Source: JABFXX01 sp964419605
Lineage (GTDB): Bacteria; Myxococcota_A; Polyangia; Haliangiales; Haliangiaceae
Direction of reading: 5' to 3'
Assembly: GCA_964419605.1 (NCBI GenBank)
Contig: CAYQQM010000015.1
Location: 6,429 to 70,428, forward strand
Length of the DNA stretch: 64,000 nucleotides
The notes under the pieces were generated by a model that did not search any database, was not told where the DNA came from, and saw only the letters and a list, made by a program, of their open reading frames with translations. Of the stretch, positions 27,001 to 36,042 are shown piece by piece. A program made the translations under genes and the position numbers. How positions within the stretch are numbered: the stretch's first letter is position 1; each line of letters starts with the position of its first letter.

Positions 27001-30000
27001 GCCGCATACTCTTTCTTGTTGGGGATGAGCTGAACGACCTCCTGTTTCACCTCGCGCGCCGGCGGGGTGTTGTCGCCGCCGGTGACCCAAAAGGTCAGCT
27101 TGGTCACGTTGGGCCGGCCCCGCAGGTCCACGACCTTGGCGGTAATCTGATACGTCCCGCCTTGCTTGGTCTCGAAGTGGCATAATCCTGGACCCTTGTC
27201 GGTGGCGCGCGCCTTAACCCTGCAGGTCTGCGGATCGACCTCTTTGGTCGCATAGCGTCCATTTTTGTATTCCCAATCGAGTCGAACCGCGGTCGCTTCG
27301 ATGTCGGCATCGACCGAAGCACCATCGATGTCGACGCCGATGACGTCGATATCAAATGGCTGCCCCTTTTCCACGAACGGCTTTTTCGCTTTGAGCCCAA
27401 CGTAGTACTGCGCCGGATGAACGATCATCGATGACGAAGACGTCCAGGCTTGACGGTTCACATCCATAACAGTGGCATTTGCGGTGACCGACATCGGCAG
27501 CGCTGGATTTACAGAAAGTGCGTCGAGATGAAGGACGTGTTGGCCGGCGGCATCAGTTTTGGAGCGGAAGTTCCACGAGGCTTGCTCGTGGCGCCGAGCG
27601 CCACCGCGCCTGCCAAAATGCGGTGCCTCGTCGTCGACCCAGTGATGATATCCCCACCACGGCCTCCATTCGCCGAACACAAATTCGTCGCGATTGGGCG
27701 GAGTGAAAGTCGTTTGCGAAGCCGTGACCCACCAGTCGACCTGCGCGCCGGCGAGCGGTCCACCTGAGAAATACTTTGCCGCCACGGTGACGTCGCCCCC
27801 GCCGCCGACGAGAAACGGCCCGACACTCGGCTGAGTCGACACTTCATATTCGGGGCGGCGAAACTCCTGGATCTGAAACGAGTGATTGTGATGCGCAACC
27901 ATCGATCCCGCAGTCGTGAACGCCACGGTGGCGTAGCCGAGATTCGGCGTCTTCGGCAGCTTGAACTTCGCATCGAAGCCTCCCGCCGCGCTCACCGACG
28001 CCGAGCCTTTTGCAATCTCATTGCCTGATGCGTCGGTGACGCGATAGCTGAGTGAGGAAACGATCCCGGCCAACGCACCGATGTCGCCACCTTTGTTGGG
28101 ATCATTGGTTCGCAAAAATCCCTTCAGCCGAACCTCTTCGTCGGGCTTGTACATCTTGCGATCGTCGACCACGTACCAAACGACCTGCTTCGATCGCGGA
28201 CGTTTGACCCACTGATCGTAGTCGGCGTCGTAATAGCCGTCGCGGCCGCTGACGAACCCCACATCACCTCCGCGGCGCGCCACCAAGAGCGTTGGGCCCT
28301 TCATGGCCTTTGATTCGAGCGGCATCGTCGCTGCGCCACTGGAGTCAGTTGTGGCCTTGATTCCGAAGGGCAACATCTCGAGACTCACGTCGGCAAGCCG
28401 CTTGCCGGTCGCCAAGTCGCTTGCCAGGGCGATCAGGTTGTCGTTGTCGACGTGGGCGCTGATGCCGATCTTGGTCGACTGCACCCACGCGATCATCCGT
28501 GGTGGCTCGTAGCGCTCCTTCCACGGATAGGGTTCAACCACGGCCACGACGTGGCCCAGTCCATTGCGCAGCGCGGGCGCTAGATCAATCGACGTTTCGA
28601 CGAGCTCGTTGTTGCCAGCCGTCGTCTTGATTGTGCGATCGACAACCTTCTTGCCGGGAGCAGGCGGTGGACGATCGTGGTTCCACTGCTCATTGACATA
28701 ACGGCCGTACACCGCGAGATCTACGGTTGGATCCACTTGGAACAACTTGACCTTTAGTTGGTCATAGTTGGTCGTAAAAAAATCGAGGGTGGGCTTGGTC
28801 GCGGCAGGGTCGAGCACAACCATCCCAGACGGCCCGAAAAAGTAGGGCAACGCATCGCCGACCGAATAAGAGTGCTGATGGTCTTTGCCAAGCGATTGCC
28901 CGAATTCGTCGACGATGCGGCCGCTTACCGCCACTTTATAAGTCGTTCGCGCCTTCGTCATGCCAACGATGGAAACCGTGTCGCCCGCCGCGATTACATG
29001 CATGCCGGGAATCGGTGGCGTCACGGTGAGCCACTGCGGATCGAATTTGTCTTCGTCCAACGGGTTGTTGAACTCGATTTGCAGCGCCATCCCCGGCCGG
29101 CAAACATCCCCATAGCCACACTCGTGGCCGCGCACGCGAAGCGGCGAATAGGTTCGAAACTGAAAGCTCTGCGACGACGTTGTCTTGTTCGGACCCTCCG
29201 CCGACGGCGTGCCCTGAGGAATCTCGATCGAAATGGACGTGTCCGCGGGAAGTGGCTTTTCAGTGCGAAACACGACGTAACGGCCATCATGACCCGCCTG
29301 TTTGACCTGATCGATCGCTGCAGCCAGCTGCTTGTCGCGCGCGATCTCCGCCGCGTCCACCATGCGCACCGCGGCGACCTGGCCGTTGGCGCTCACCTTC
29401 AGCAGACCCAGCACGCGCTGCGCATCGATTTTTTGGTCGAACTCCACCATCATCGGTACGTCGAGACGTTGCGGCTGCCCGCCATCGGGATAGTGCGAGA
29501 TGATCAGCGGCGGGGGCGTCTCAAACGAAAACGCGACCGCAGATTTCAACACCCCGCCCTGCGGAGATTTTGTCCCCGCCGGAATTTCCACCTTATAGGT
29601 GGTCGACTGAGGAAACCGAACATCGGGCGCAAACACGATCGTGCGCGTTCCGATCCAGCGCCACGCCCCCTTCGGCTCTGGCACAAGCTTCACCGGCTTG
29701 ACGGCGGCTGCATCGTCTTGTGACGTAACAGCCACCATTGGCTGGCTAAACGTCACCGACAACTGAGGCGCGATCTTGACCGCCCCTTCCGGCATGTAGC
29801 GAAGCACGCGCAACTCTCGGCCGGCGTCGCTAGCTGCCGGTGGCGGCGTGGGTGGCTGGTGCGGCGCCGGAAAACTGGCCTTGATCGTCTCGCCAGTTCT
29901 CGGCGGTGGCTGCGAGGCAGGCCGGAGCGCAAACGACGTTTGATCGGTGGACTCCGACTTGATCGGAGCCGCGCGCGACAACAGTTGTGCTACGTCGGCG

Positions 30001-30224
30001 TCGCTCAACTTGCTCGCGGGAGCCAACTTCGAGCGGTCGACTGCAGGCTTGCCCTGTTGCCCATCCGAGAGCCGAAGGTCGAGCCCGAGCGGCAAATCCT
30101 TTGCTTGGTACATGGGTGCGGCGCTACTGCCTTTCCCCATCGTCGTGGGGGAAGAAATCTTTGGATCGCACGAGCCAGCGATCGCTATCAGCGCGGTCGC
30201 GGCAAAGGACATTACGTTGCGCAT
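24060..30224 (-). CDS. Bacterial alpha-2-macroglobulin-type lipoprotein
   Basis: 2054 residues, the largest gene here. ATG at 30224 has GAGG seven bases upstream and starts the lipoprotein leader MRNVMSFAATALIAIAGSC. The upstream frame extension to 30380 has no signal and is rejected. Macroglobulin beta domains fill the first 1200 residues. The thioester motif CAEQ is at 1560-1563 in HYPFECAEQRSSR, inside an alpha-toroid (residues 1500-1800) with HEAT-like helical pairs and GDGGFAFWD. Such proteins trap attacking proteases in the periplasm. The usual partner, penicillin-binding protein 1C, is not in the window. The region 1300-1400, rich in Glu/Lys/Ala (EAPAKAKRERSMADERE), may be the flexible bait. 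Confidence 0.93.
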   Translation of the reverse strand: MRNVMSFAATALIAIAGSCDPKISSPTTMGKGSSAAPMYQAKDLPLGLDLRLSDGQQGKPAVDRSKLAPASKLSDADVAQLLSRAAPIKSESTDQTSFALRPASQPPPRTGETIKASFPAPHQPPTPPPAASDAGRELRVLRYMPEGAVKIAPQLSVTFSQPMVAVTSQDDAAAVKPVKLVPEPKGAWRWIGTRTIVFAPDVRFPQSTTYKVEIPAGTKSPQGGVLKSAVAFSFETPPPLIISHYPDGGQPQRLDVPMMVEFDQKIDAQRVLGLLKVSANGQVAAVRMVDAAEIARDKQLAAAIDQVKQAGHDGRYVVFRTEKPLPADTSISIEIPQGTPSAEGPNKTTSSQSFQFRTYSPLRVRGHECGYGDVCRPGMALQIEFNNPLDEDKFDPQWLTVTPPIPGMHVIAAGDTVSIVGMTKARTTYKVAVSGRIVDEFGQSLGKDHQHSYSVGDALPYFFGPSGMVVLDPAATKPTLDFFTTNYDQLKVKLFQVDPTVDLAVYGRYVNEQWNHDRPPPAPGKKVVDRTIKTTAGNNELVETSIDLAPALRNGLGHVVAVVEPYPWKERYEPPRMIAWVQSTKIGISAHVDNDNLIALASDLATGKRLADVSLEMLPFGIKATTDSSGAATMPLESKAMKGPTLLVARRGGDVGFVSGRDGYYDADYDQWVKRPRSKQVVWYVVDDRKMYKPDEEVRLKGFLRTNDPNKGGDIGALAGIVSSLSYRVTDASGNEIAKGSASVSAAGGFDAKFKLPKTPNLGYATVAFTTAGSMVAHHNHSFQIQEFRRPEYEVSTQPSVGPFLVGGGGDVTVAAKYFSGGPLAGAQVDWWVTASQTTFTPPNRDEFVFGEWRPWWGYHHWVDDEAPHFGRRGGARRHEQASWNFRSKTDAAGQHVLHLDALSVNPALPMSVTANATVMDVNRQAWTSSSSMIVHPAQYYVGLKAKKPFVEKGQPFDIDVIGVDIDGASVDADIEATAVRLDWEYKNGRYATKEVDPQTCRVKARATDKGPGLCHFETKQGGTYQITAKVVDLRGRPNVTKLTFWVTGGDNTPPAREVKQEVVQLIPNKKEYAAGTTAELLIQAPFFPAEGVVTWRRSGIVKLEHISLTGPTKVIAVPIDEAMTPNLWVQVDLVGAAARTDDKGDPDPKLPKRPAYAVGTINLPVPPVQRTLAVKVSPNAAKVGPGEAARLAVAVADARGKPVADAEVAIIAVDEAILALSGYQFSDPVGTFYGHRSADTSDHYSRSYVKLAKPDLDKLAETRSQSNFASGRASGGAALPASAPVASMEQDMDGGGRAEAPAKAKRERSMADERELKRDDAKLLGRVAQASSEPANKPIAIRSNFNPLAAFAPAVKTGADGKAVVDIKLPDNLTRYRIVAIAAAGAKQFGKGESAITARLPLMVRPSPPRFLNFGDTFRLPVVVQNQTDAPMTVKLAMRTANATLTDGAGRQVSVPPNERVEVQFPAAAEMAGTARFQIIGASGSASDAAELSLPVWTPATTEAFATYGVIDQGAMKQKVALPGKVVTQFGGLEVTTASTNLQALTDAMLYLVHYPFECAEQRSSRILAIAALRDVLTAFKVKDMPSAKAMERSVDADIERLSQMQNGDGGFAFWDRGFPSEPYLTVFVSSALTHARAKGFTVPQAIVDRAKSYLQNIESYYPWYYPPQVRWAISAYALYTRKQMGDLDIAKGQALLRNAGGVEKVTAETNGWLLGVFAGQPNAASERSAIMRYALNHLSETAGAANFTTSYGDGNYLLLASDRRVDGVMLESLIQEQKNSDVIPKLVTGLLAHRKAGRWINTQENAFALLALDRYFRTYENVTPDFVARVWLGNDYAGEHAFKGRTTEYHQIGIAMKDVASHDGADLTIQKDGAGRLYYRIGMTYAPASLALAAADYGFVVERKYEGVDDPKDVSRGSDGTWRIKAGTRVRVTLTMVNDNRRYHVALVDPMPAGLEAMNPALAVTGPIPMDPNEQKSRGAYWWWSGTWYEHQNMRDERVEAFASLLWEGVHQYTYVARATTPGNFVVPPPKAEEMYMPETFGRGASDRVVIE

Positions 30225-30507
30225 AGATCGTTCCTCGTTGAGCGGCGGCTCTGCAAATGACTCCCAGGGGTACAGCTGCAAAACGCACGAGGCCGCAATT
30301 CGTGCTGATCCAACGTCACCCGCACAGAAGGCAAGATCAACGCGACCCGCCGATAAAGCGGTCTGCCACCCCAACCGCATGACCGGGTTCCAACGCAGTT
30401 ATTGATGTGATTTTCATCATTTAACCTCGCAACAATGTATGGAGGCTTACAATATCGGGATCAAATCGGTGGACGCGGAAATCCGCTGATCGGTTACAAT
30501 AGAAGAT
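30225..30507. other. Divergent intergenic region
   Basis: This 283-bp gap separates the macroglobulin gene from the first cysteine-rich lipoprotein gene and must hold both promoters. Towards the plus strand there is TACAAT (30495-30500) only 8 bases before the ATG, without a good -35 box. A small hairpin GCGGA-AA-TCCGC lies upstream. No RNA gene is seen. Confidence 0.4.
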
Positions 30508-32064
30508 ATGCGAGCTTTCGTGCTGCTGTTGTTTATCGCGGCCTGTGGCGGCTCACGCGGCCAGAGTGTGTGTGAGAATCAGATTCCGCCGCCGGCGGCG
30601 TGCATGCAAACGTGCGATCCGACTCCAGGTGCGCCAAAGACCTGTCCCAGCGGATTTTACTGCAACCCCGACGGACGTTGCGACGCGCAATGCACGCAGG
30701 GAGGCGGCGAGTGTGGCGATGGCTACACCTGCTCCGCAAACGGCGAGTGCGTCTCTGGCGAGTGCAAAGGTCTGCAGTGCCAGATCGTCAACTGCACCAA
30801 ACAAGGCCTTCCTCCCACGACGATTTCCGGGAAGGTATTCGCGCCCAATGGCACGCTACCGCTATACGGAGTCACCGTGTACGTTCCGAACGACCCGGTG
30901 CCGGCGTTCCCCGACGGAGCGCAGTGCAGTCGGTGCAGCGACGATCTACCCGGCCACGCGGTGGTGCAAGACATTTCAAAAGAAGACGGAAGCTTTTCCG
31001 TCACCGACGTCCCAGTGGGCGACAACATTCCAGTCGTCGTCACGATTGGCAAATGGCGGCGTCAGATCGTAGTTCCGCGCATCGAGCAATGCACCGACAA
31101 CGCCATCGCGGCGGTGGACCTAACGCTGCCAAAGAGCATGACGGACAAGACGCCGAACACGACCAGCGTCGATATCCCCAAGATCGCCATTAGCACCGGC
31201 AGTGCGGACTCGCTGGAGTGCCTCGTTCGCAAGTTGGGCATCGCCGACAGCGAGATCGGTACCGGGGGAGGCGCGCAGCGCATTCAGCTCTTCAACGACA
31301 TCCGATCAGATGGCCACGGCACTACGAAATTTGTGGGCGGCGATCCATTCACGGATTCGGAAACAAAGCTGTGGGATGACGTCGGCCATCTAAGCCCCTA
31401 CGACATCGTGATCTTGTCGTGTGAGGGCGGCCAATATCCCGAGACCAAGCCGCAGAACTCGCTGAACGCGTTAAAAGCGTACGCAGACCTCGGTGGTCGG
31501 GTGTTCTTGTCGCACTGGCACAACATCTGGGTCTCTGGCGTGGAACCCTTCGACCCACAATCAACCTACAAGCAAAAGCCGGCGGTGTGGTCTGGCGTGT
31601 CGACATGGAAAAACAACGGCGACTTGCCCGCGGGAACGATCGATTTGATCGATGAAGTTAGCAATCCGAAGGGCAGCTCGTTCGCAACATGGATGCTGAA
31701 CGCCATGGGATCCACGATTCGCGGCGAGATTCCGATCAAGGACGTGACGGGACGAAGCACCGTGGACACCTTGGACACAACCAAGGCGGAGCGCTGGACC
31801 TCGATTAAAGGAAGCCCCAATTCCACCCAGAATTTCCAATTCACAACGCCTTTGGAAACCCAGCCCGATTCTCGTTGCGGAAAGGTCGTATTTTCTGACA
31901 TGCACGTTTCAGAAGGGCCCCTTAGAGGTCCCAAGGTCGGTAACAAACCTGGACCCATTTTGGACTACCCCAACAACTGTCGCCAAGGTGACCTCACTCC
32001 TCAGGAGAAAGCACTCGCGTTTATGTTCTTCGACATCTCGTCGTGCGTTGGCGCTCTGCTGTAA
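30508..32064 (+). CDS. Cysteine-rich lipoprotein with regulatory-like domain
   Basis: 518 residues. The leader MRAFVLLLFIAAC ends in the lipidated Cys. Residues 20-90 form a Cys-rich module (TCPSGFYCNPDGRCDAQC, then GGECGDGYTCSANGECV). A beta-sandwich like carboxypeptidase-regulatory domains follows (ISGKVFAPNGTLPLYGVTVYVP). The last 300 residues, with YDIVILSCEGGQY and ALKAYADLGGRVFLSHWH, resemble a glutamine-amidotransferase-like/ThuA flavodoxin fold. The next gene repeats its Cys-rich module, so the pair are tandem relatives with different C-terminal halves. A surface role is likely; the target is unknown. Confidence 0.75.
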   Translation: MRAFVLLLFIAACGGSRGQSVCENQIPPPAACMQTCDPTPGAPKTCPSGFYCNPDGRCDAQCTQGGGECGDGYTCSANGECVSGECKGLQCQIVNCTKQGLPPTTISGKVFAPNGTLPLYGVTVYVPNDPVPAFPDGAQCSRCSDDLPGHAVVQDISKEDGSFSVTDVPVGDNIPVVVTIGKWRRQIVVPRIEQCTDNAIAAVDLTLPKSMTDKTPNTTSVDIPKIAISTGSADSLECLVRKLGIADSEIGTGGGAQRIQLFNDIRSDGHGTTKFVGGDPFTDSETKLWDDVGHLSPYDIVILSCEGGQYPETKPQNSLNALKAYADLGGRVFLSHWHNIWVSGVEPFDPQSTYKQKPAVWSGVSTWKNNGDLPAGTIDLIDEVSNPKGSSFATWMLNAMGSTIRGEIPIKDVTGRSTVDTLDTTKAERWTSIKGSPNSTQNFQFTTPLETQPDSRCGKVVFSDMHVSEGPLRGPKVGNKPGPILDYPNNCRQGDLTPQEKALAFMFFDISSCVGALL

Positions 32065-32203
32065 GCGCACGCAGAGGCGACCCCGATAACCTGCGATATT
32101 TGTTTAGTATTGGCTCAGCGCTTGGCCTTTGAGGCCAGGGGATACTCGGGTCGGGGTAGTTTGCGCTCGGCGTCCACCGAAGCCCGTGGTAGCGTGCCGC
32201 GCT

Positions 32204-33409
32204 ATGAATCGACTGTCGGTGATTTTTGCTTTGGTTGTGGGCGGATGCGGCGAACCACGCGCCCAGAAGCCGTGTGAACAAGTTCCTACGCCGGAAGCGT
32301 GCCTGCAACCGTGCGATCCGTCCCCTAGTGCCCCTGCCACCTGCGCCGCGGGCTATCACTGCTCGCCCGATGGGCGGTGCGACGCGCAGTGCGTCGTGGG
32401 CGGCACGCAGTGCGGTGGAGGGTACGTTTGTACCGCAGACGGGCGGTGCGAAAGTTCCGATGACAACAAGGTCGATGCCGCGCCACAAGACACGGCGTGC
32501 GCCTCTGTGCACTTCACCCCGACTCGGGTCACACCATCGATTCAGTTGCTCTTGGATCGGTCGTGGTCCATGGGCGATCCCATCCCCGGCGCGCCTCCGA
32601 ATGAGAGAGTCGGTGGCTACAAAACCCTGCGGGCAGCGCTCACAGGCCCGACGGGTGCAGTAACCGCGGCCCAGGCGAACGTGTACTTCGGCGCAGCCTT
32701 GTACGCAGGTGATCAACTCCCCTGCCTGAACTTTGCCGGCTATACCGCCCCGCGCGCGCTCAACAACGCGGCGGCGATCGACGCACTCATCGCCAGCCAC
32801 ACGCCCGACGGGCATACCCCCACCGGCAAAGCAGTCGAGCTGGTCACCGCGGATTTCGTGGCGCATCCGCCGCCAGCCAACTCCTCGCCCATTATCCTGC
32901 TCGCAACCGACGGCCTACCTACTGACGGCAATCCCGCCAACGCGTGCGGCGCCGACGTCAAAGACAACGGTCCCTCCATCGCCGCGGTGACCGCCGCGTA
33001 CACCGCCGGCATCCGCACGTTCATCATCGGGCTGGCCGATCTCAATCCGCAGTTCCTACAAGACATCGCCAACGTCGGGGCGGGAAAGGCTTCTGGGAGC
33101 GCTCCAAACTGCCCCACATGCGAGCCGTTCTACACCGCCAACGATACGACCAGCCTGACCAATGCGCTCAACTCGATCATCAGCGGCGTCATCTCGTGTG
33201 ACCTCGAGATCAGCGGCAAAGTAGACCCAGCAGCCGCCAATTCCGGCACCGTCAAACTCAATGGAACAGCGCTCGTGTACGGAACCGACTGGACCGTCGA
33301 TGCGAATGGAAAAACGATCCACTTGGTCGGCGCCGCGTGCAGGACGCTAAGAACCAGTCCCGGCGCAACCGTCGACGCGGAGTTCCCCTGCGGCGTAGTC
33401 CTGCTTTAG
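32204..33409 (+). CDS. Cysteine-rich lipoprotein with von Willebrand A domain
   Basis: 401 residues from ATG at 32204. The leader ends in LVVGGC. The Cys-rich module (CSPDGRCDAQCVVGG) closely matches that of the preceding gene. From about residue 105 a vWA domain follows: LLLDRSWSM is the MIDAS DxSxS, with HTPTGKA carrying the MIDAS Thr and LLATDGLP the MIDAS Asp. Such domains bind protein ligands through a metal ion. The C-terminal 80 residues form a beta domain (SGKVDPAAANSGTVKLNGTALVYG). It probably sits on the outer surface. Confidence 0.82.
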   Translation: MNRLSVIFALVVGGCGEPRAQKPCEQVPTPEACLQPCDPSPSAPATCAAGYHCSPDGRCDAQCVVGGTQCGGGYVCTADGRCESSDDNKVDAAPQDTACASVHFTPTRVTPSIQLLLDRSWSMGDPIPGAPPNERVGGYKTLRAALTGPTGAVTAAQANVYFGAALYAGDQLPCLNFAGYTAPRALNNAAAIDALIASHTPDGHTPTGKAVELVTADFVAHPPPANSSPIILLATDGLPTDGNPANACGADVKDNGPSIAAVTAAYTAGIRTFIIGLADLNPQFLQDIANVGAGKASGSAPNCPTCEPFYTANDTTSLTNALNSIISGVISCDLEISGKVDPAAANSGTVKLNGTALVYGTDWTVDANGKTIHLVGAACRTLRTSPGATVDAEFPCGVVLL

Positions 33410-33487
33410 CGCGCTAGGCGAGCGAGGGGCCGGCGAGACCGGCTCCGCGGTCAAGCTATCGCCGATGCCCCCCAACGATCTACCTAC

Positions 33488-33814
33488 TCAAAGGCCAGAA
33501 CCTGGTGGAGGCTCCTCGTAGATCGGCGGCTCCGGTTTGGTGCACCCATTAAACCAGCCCGAGTCGATACAAGTTGCACCGCATGCCGCCTGGCATACCG
33601 CCTTCGCCCGCGGCTTCGTCAGCGTGCCGCAGCCGGGGGGATCGTAGTCGTAGCCAATGCTCGCGTCCACACTGCACGTGTAACTCCCCCACGAACAACA
33701 GGCTTCCACGGGGAAGATTGCCTGCTCGCTTTCGCCCGTTTCTCCCGGTTCGTTTGAGGTAACGCACCCGCCGAACAAGGCGACTGACAACAGTAGTGCT
33801 TTGAAAACTTTCAT
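33488..33814 (-). CDS. Small cysteine-rich secreted lipoprotein
   Basis: 108 residues with a strong GGGAGG ribosome-binding site upstream. The leader MKVFKALLLSVALFGGC ends in the lipid Cys, followed by an acidic stretch (NEPGETGESEQAI). The mature domain has about nine further cysteines (ACCSWGSYTC, VCQAACGATC), so it is disulphide-knotted. It ends in a Pro/Glu-rich tail. I do not recognise the family; similar short Cys-rich lipoproteins are common in myxobacteria. Confidence 0.6.
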   Translation of the reverse strand: MKVFKALLLSVALFGGCVTSNEPGETGESEQAIFPVEACCSWGSYTCSVDASIGYDYDPPGCGTLTKPRAKAVCQAACGATCIDSGWFNGCTKPEPPIYEEPPPGSGL

Positions 33815-34071
33815 ATTCAGGTCCTCCCTTTGTTGCTTGGTTTGCGGTTAGCCCCGCAACACGAGGTGCCGGGACGACCGACTTGTCGCAGAAAAAAGCG
33901 CGATTGATCGCCGTAAGCGACAGTTCCGCCGAGCGCGCGGTGCGCGATCGTGCATAGGAGCGCAGTTCAGCGGCACTTCCGTCGGATGAAGTCGAAATAG
34001 CTGCCGTTGAGGCGCGACCGACCGGGCGCACGAAACTTGCTCTGCTCGGCCCGGGACGCGACGATCGCGCG

Positions 34072-34557
34072 ATGGACAAATCCGACCTGGTCGCCCAGCT
34101 CGTACGCCAGCTCGAGGCGTCGGCCCGCGCTGCGCTCGCGTCGCGAGACGCGGCCGCACACGAGGCCAAAGAAGGTGCGACCCCCGATGAAAAACGCGAC
34201 GATGCGCGTGCAGCGCACCAACTAGCGAGCCTCGGACGCGCGCAACAGCATCGCGCGAAGCAGGCGCTCGCAGACGTCGATCGGCTCGCGACGTTCCGGC
34301 CGAAGCCGTGCTCGGCAATCGCAATCGGCGCGGTTGTCGAGGTCGAAGACGCCGACACCGGGGAAGGCCGCACATTTTTTCTCGCTCCCGTTGGCGCCGG
34401 TATGTCGCTCACGGGGCCCGGTGGCGATGGTCACCTCTCGGTCGTCACGCCGGCCTCGCCGATCGGCCGCGCAGTCCTCGGCAAGCATGAAGGCGATGTC
34501 GTCGACGTCACGGTCGACGGCGACGTCCGCGAATGGATGATCACCTACGTCGCCTGA
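34072..34557 (+). CDS. GreA/GreB-like C-terminal-domain protein
   Basis: 161 residues. The N-terminal half is a charged helical segment, analogous to the Gre coiled coil. The C-terminal half has TFFLAPVGAGMSL and then TPASPIGRAVLGKHEGDVVDV, the standard GreA/GreB FKBP-like end that contacts RNA polymerase. The acidic finger-tip of true GreA (two adjacent acids) is not clearly present, so cleavage-stimulating activity is uncertain; a Gfh- or Rnk-like regulator is the alternative. It converges on the thioesterase gene with a 13-bp overlap. Confidence 0.7.
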   Translation: MDKSDLVAQLVRQLEASARAALASRDAAAHEAKEGATPDEKRDDARAAHQLASLGRAQQHRAKQALADVDRLATFRPKPCSAIAIGAVVEVEDADTGEGRTFFLAPVGAGMSLTGPGGDGHLSVVTPASPIGRAVLGKHEGDVVDVTVDGDVREWMITYVA

Positions 34558-35072
34558 ACCGTACCAGCCAAGAACTGGCGGTAATGCTCCGGTAACGCCT
34601 CGATGCCGACAAGGCGCCGAAAGCTCGCCTCGGGCACGGCTACGTAGTTAAACACCGCATGGCTGTACAAGTCTCCTGCTGCGCTTCGCAATTCGGTATG
34701 GATCTGCGTTGGTTCTCGCGGCCCGGAAGGCTCAGCTATTACTTCCGCCGACAAATGGAGCTCCTCGCCCACCTTGGCGGCGCGTTGGAAGCGCATGTCT
34801 GCACTAACGGTCAACGGAATAGTCGCACCGCGGGATCGAAGCACCAACATCACCCAGCCCGCCATGCAGTCGAGGGCCGTGAACTGAAGCCCCCCGTGCA
34901 CAATGTACGGAAATCCGGTGGCTGTGGGGCGCGGCGAAAACCGACCGATAAGGCGGGTTGTGCTATCGCCGTCGCGGAAAACGCGAATGCGCAGTCCGTC
35001 TGGATTGTTAGGCCCGCAACCAAAGCAGGTGTTTCCGTCGAGCAGTTGTTCGTTGAGCGCCAAGTCGTGCAT
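34545..35072 (-). CDS. PaaI-family hotdog-fold thioesterase
   Basis: 175 residues. CFGCGPNNPDGLRIRVF is the usual opening of this family, and YIVHGGLQFTALDCMAGW is the catalytic HGG...D region. LTVSADMRFQRAAKVGEELHLSAEVI completes the hotdog fold. These enzymes hydrolyse acyl-CoA thioesters; substrate is not predictable. The acetyltransferase gene lies 12 bases upstream on the same strand, so the two are probably co-transcribed. Confidence 0.85.
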   Translation of the reverse strand: MHDLALNEQLLDGNTCFGCGPNNPDGLRIRVFRDGDSTTRLIGRFSPRPTATGFPYIVHGGLQFTALDCMAGWVMLVLRSRGATIPLTVSADMRFQRAAKVGEELHLSAEVIAEPSGPREPTQIHTELRSAAGDLYSHAVFNYVAVPEASFRRLVGIEALPEHYRQFLAGTVQAT

Positions 35073-35084
35073 AGTGGATGTGTA

Positions 35085-35639
35085 CTACCCGGCGCGCTTC
35101 AACGCCCGCACCATGCGCAACGCGCGCTGACCGCGATCGTATGTCGCGGTTCCATCGACCACCGCAAACGCGTGGCGGGCATACAAGCGCTGCGCCCCGC
35201 GGTTGTGCTCGGCAACCGTGAGCCGCAGCATTGCGGGACCGGGAACGATGCGCTCCGCCGCGTCGATGGCACGATGCAAAAGCCGCGTGCCAATGCCGGT
35301 GCGCTGAAAACTCGGCAGCACCGCAAGAGCCAGCAGGTCCGCAATAACCTGCCGGCTGGGCGAAGTATCCTCGCAGTAGAAGCCAAGCATGGCGAATCCC
35401 CGCCCGCGCCCAGACCGATCCTCCTCGATCCAAGCGAGCATTCCTGGCTGCTCAAGCCACGATGGTAAGATCCGCGTGTAGTCTCCCAGATCGCGATACG
35501 CTGCGGCTCCAGTAGCGACAATCCATGGATAGTCCGATGCCTCAGCGCGCCGCACCGCTCCGAAGTGCGGCAGCAGCTCTAGCGGCGCGCCTTGGATGTT
35601 CGCGTTAGCCCGCGTACCCGCCGCCCTCGGCAGAATCAC
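35085..35639 (-). CDS. GNAT-family N-acetyltransferase
   Basis: Motif A, LAVLPSFQRTGIGTRLLHRAI, binds acetyl-CoA, and the following LRLTVAEHNRGAQRLYARHAF is motif B of the GNAT fold. The open frame reaches 35753, but that part overlaps the HARE-HTH gene ending at 35605. A GTG at 35639 is used here (about 184 residues), and an internal start is possible. The substrate is unknown. Confidence 0.78.
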   Translation of the reverse strand: MILPRAAGTRANANIQGAPLELLPHFGAVRRAEASDYPWIVATGAAAYRDLGDYTRILPSWLEQPGMLAWIEEDRSGRGRGFAMLGFYCEDTSPSRQVIADLLALAVLPSFQRTGIGTRLLHRAIDAAERIVPGPAMLRLTVAEHNRGAQRLYARHAFAVVDGTATYDRGQRALRMVRALKRAG

Positions 35640-36042
35640 GGCTGCTAGCGGGGCGAGCGGTTCCCGACGCAACGGCCGGCTTACGCGCCAGCCCCACCCC
35701 CTGCATGCGCTCGATCGTTGGTTCGACGTTAACGGGGGGCGTCGCGTTGCCATAGCCTGCTGCGCCCATCTCCGGCCTCGACGCTAGCGACTCGGCCCCG
35801 CGCTCCGACGACAGATCTGGAGAGCAAAGCGCTCGCAGCGAGTACCGCCCCGGAGAGGTCCGCACAAACAAGGACTCGTTGCCGTGCTTCTTGATATCCA
35901 TCGCAAGATCACGGGCGACCACGGTATCTGGAGTCTTCGACTTACTCGGCAGCCTCGGCCCTGCCCGTTCAACGATTTCTCGAACCGATAAAGGCACCGA
36001 AGCTTCGTGAAGGATCTCCTCAACCACTGCGAGCGTGCTCAT
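35605..36042 (-). CDS. HARE-HTH domain protein
   Basis: 145 residues with GGAGG upstream of the ATG. The first 70 residues (TLAVVEEILHEASVPLSVREI, then DTVVARDLAMDIKK) match the HARE-type winged helix found at the ends of restriction endonucleases and RNA polymerase delta subunits. It is thought to read DNA modification or structure. The rest is a disordered Ala/Pro/Gly tail. It stands alone without a nuclease domain, which is unusual. The acetyltransferase frame overlaps its 3' end. Confidence 0.75.
   Translation of the reverse strand: MSTLAVVEEILHEASVPLSVREIVERAGPRLPSKSKTPDTVVARDLAMDIKKHGNESLFVRTSPGRYSLRALCSPDLSSERGAESLASRPEMGAAGYGNATPPVNVEPTIERMQGVGLARKPAVASGTARPASSRDSAEGGGYAG

Noticed and set aside
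30225..30380. An N-terminal extension of the alpha-2-macroglobulin.
   Set aside because: No signal peptide, and the clear ribosome-binding site and lipobox start at 30224.
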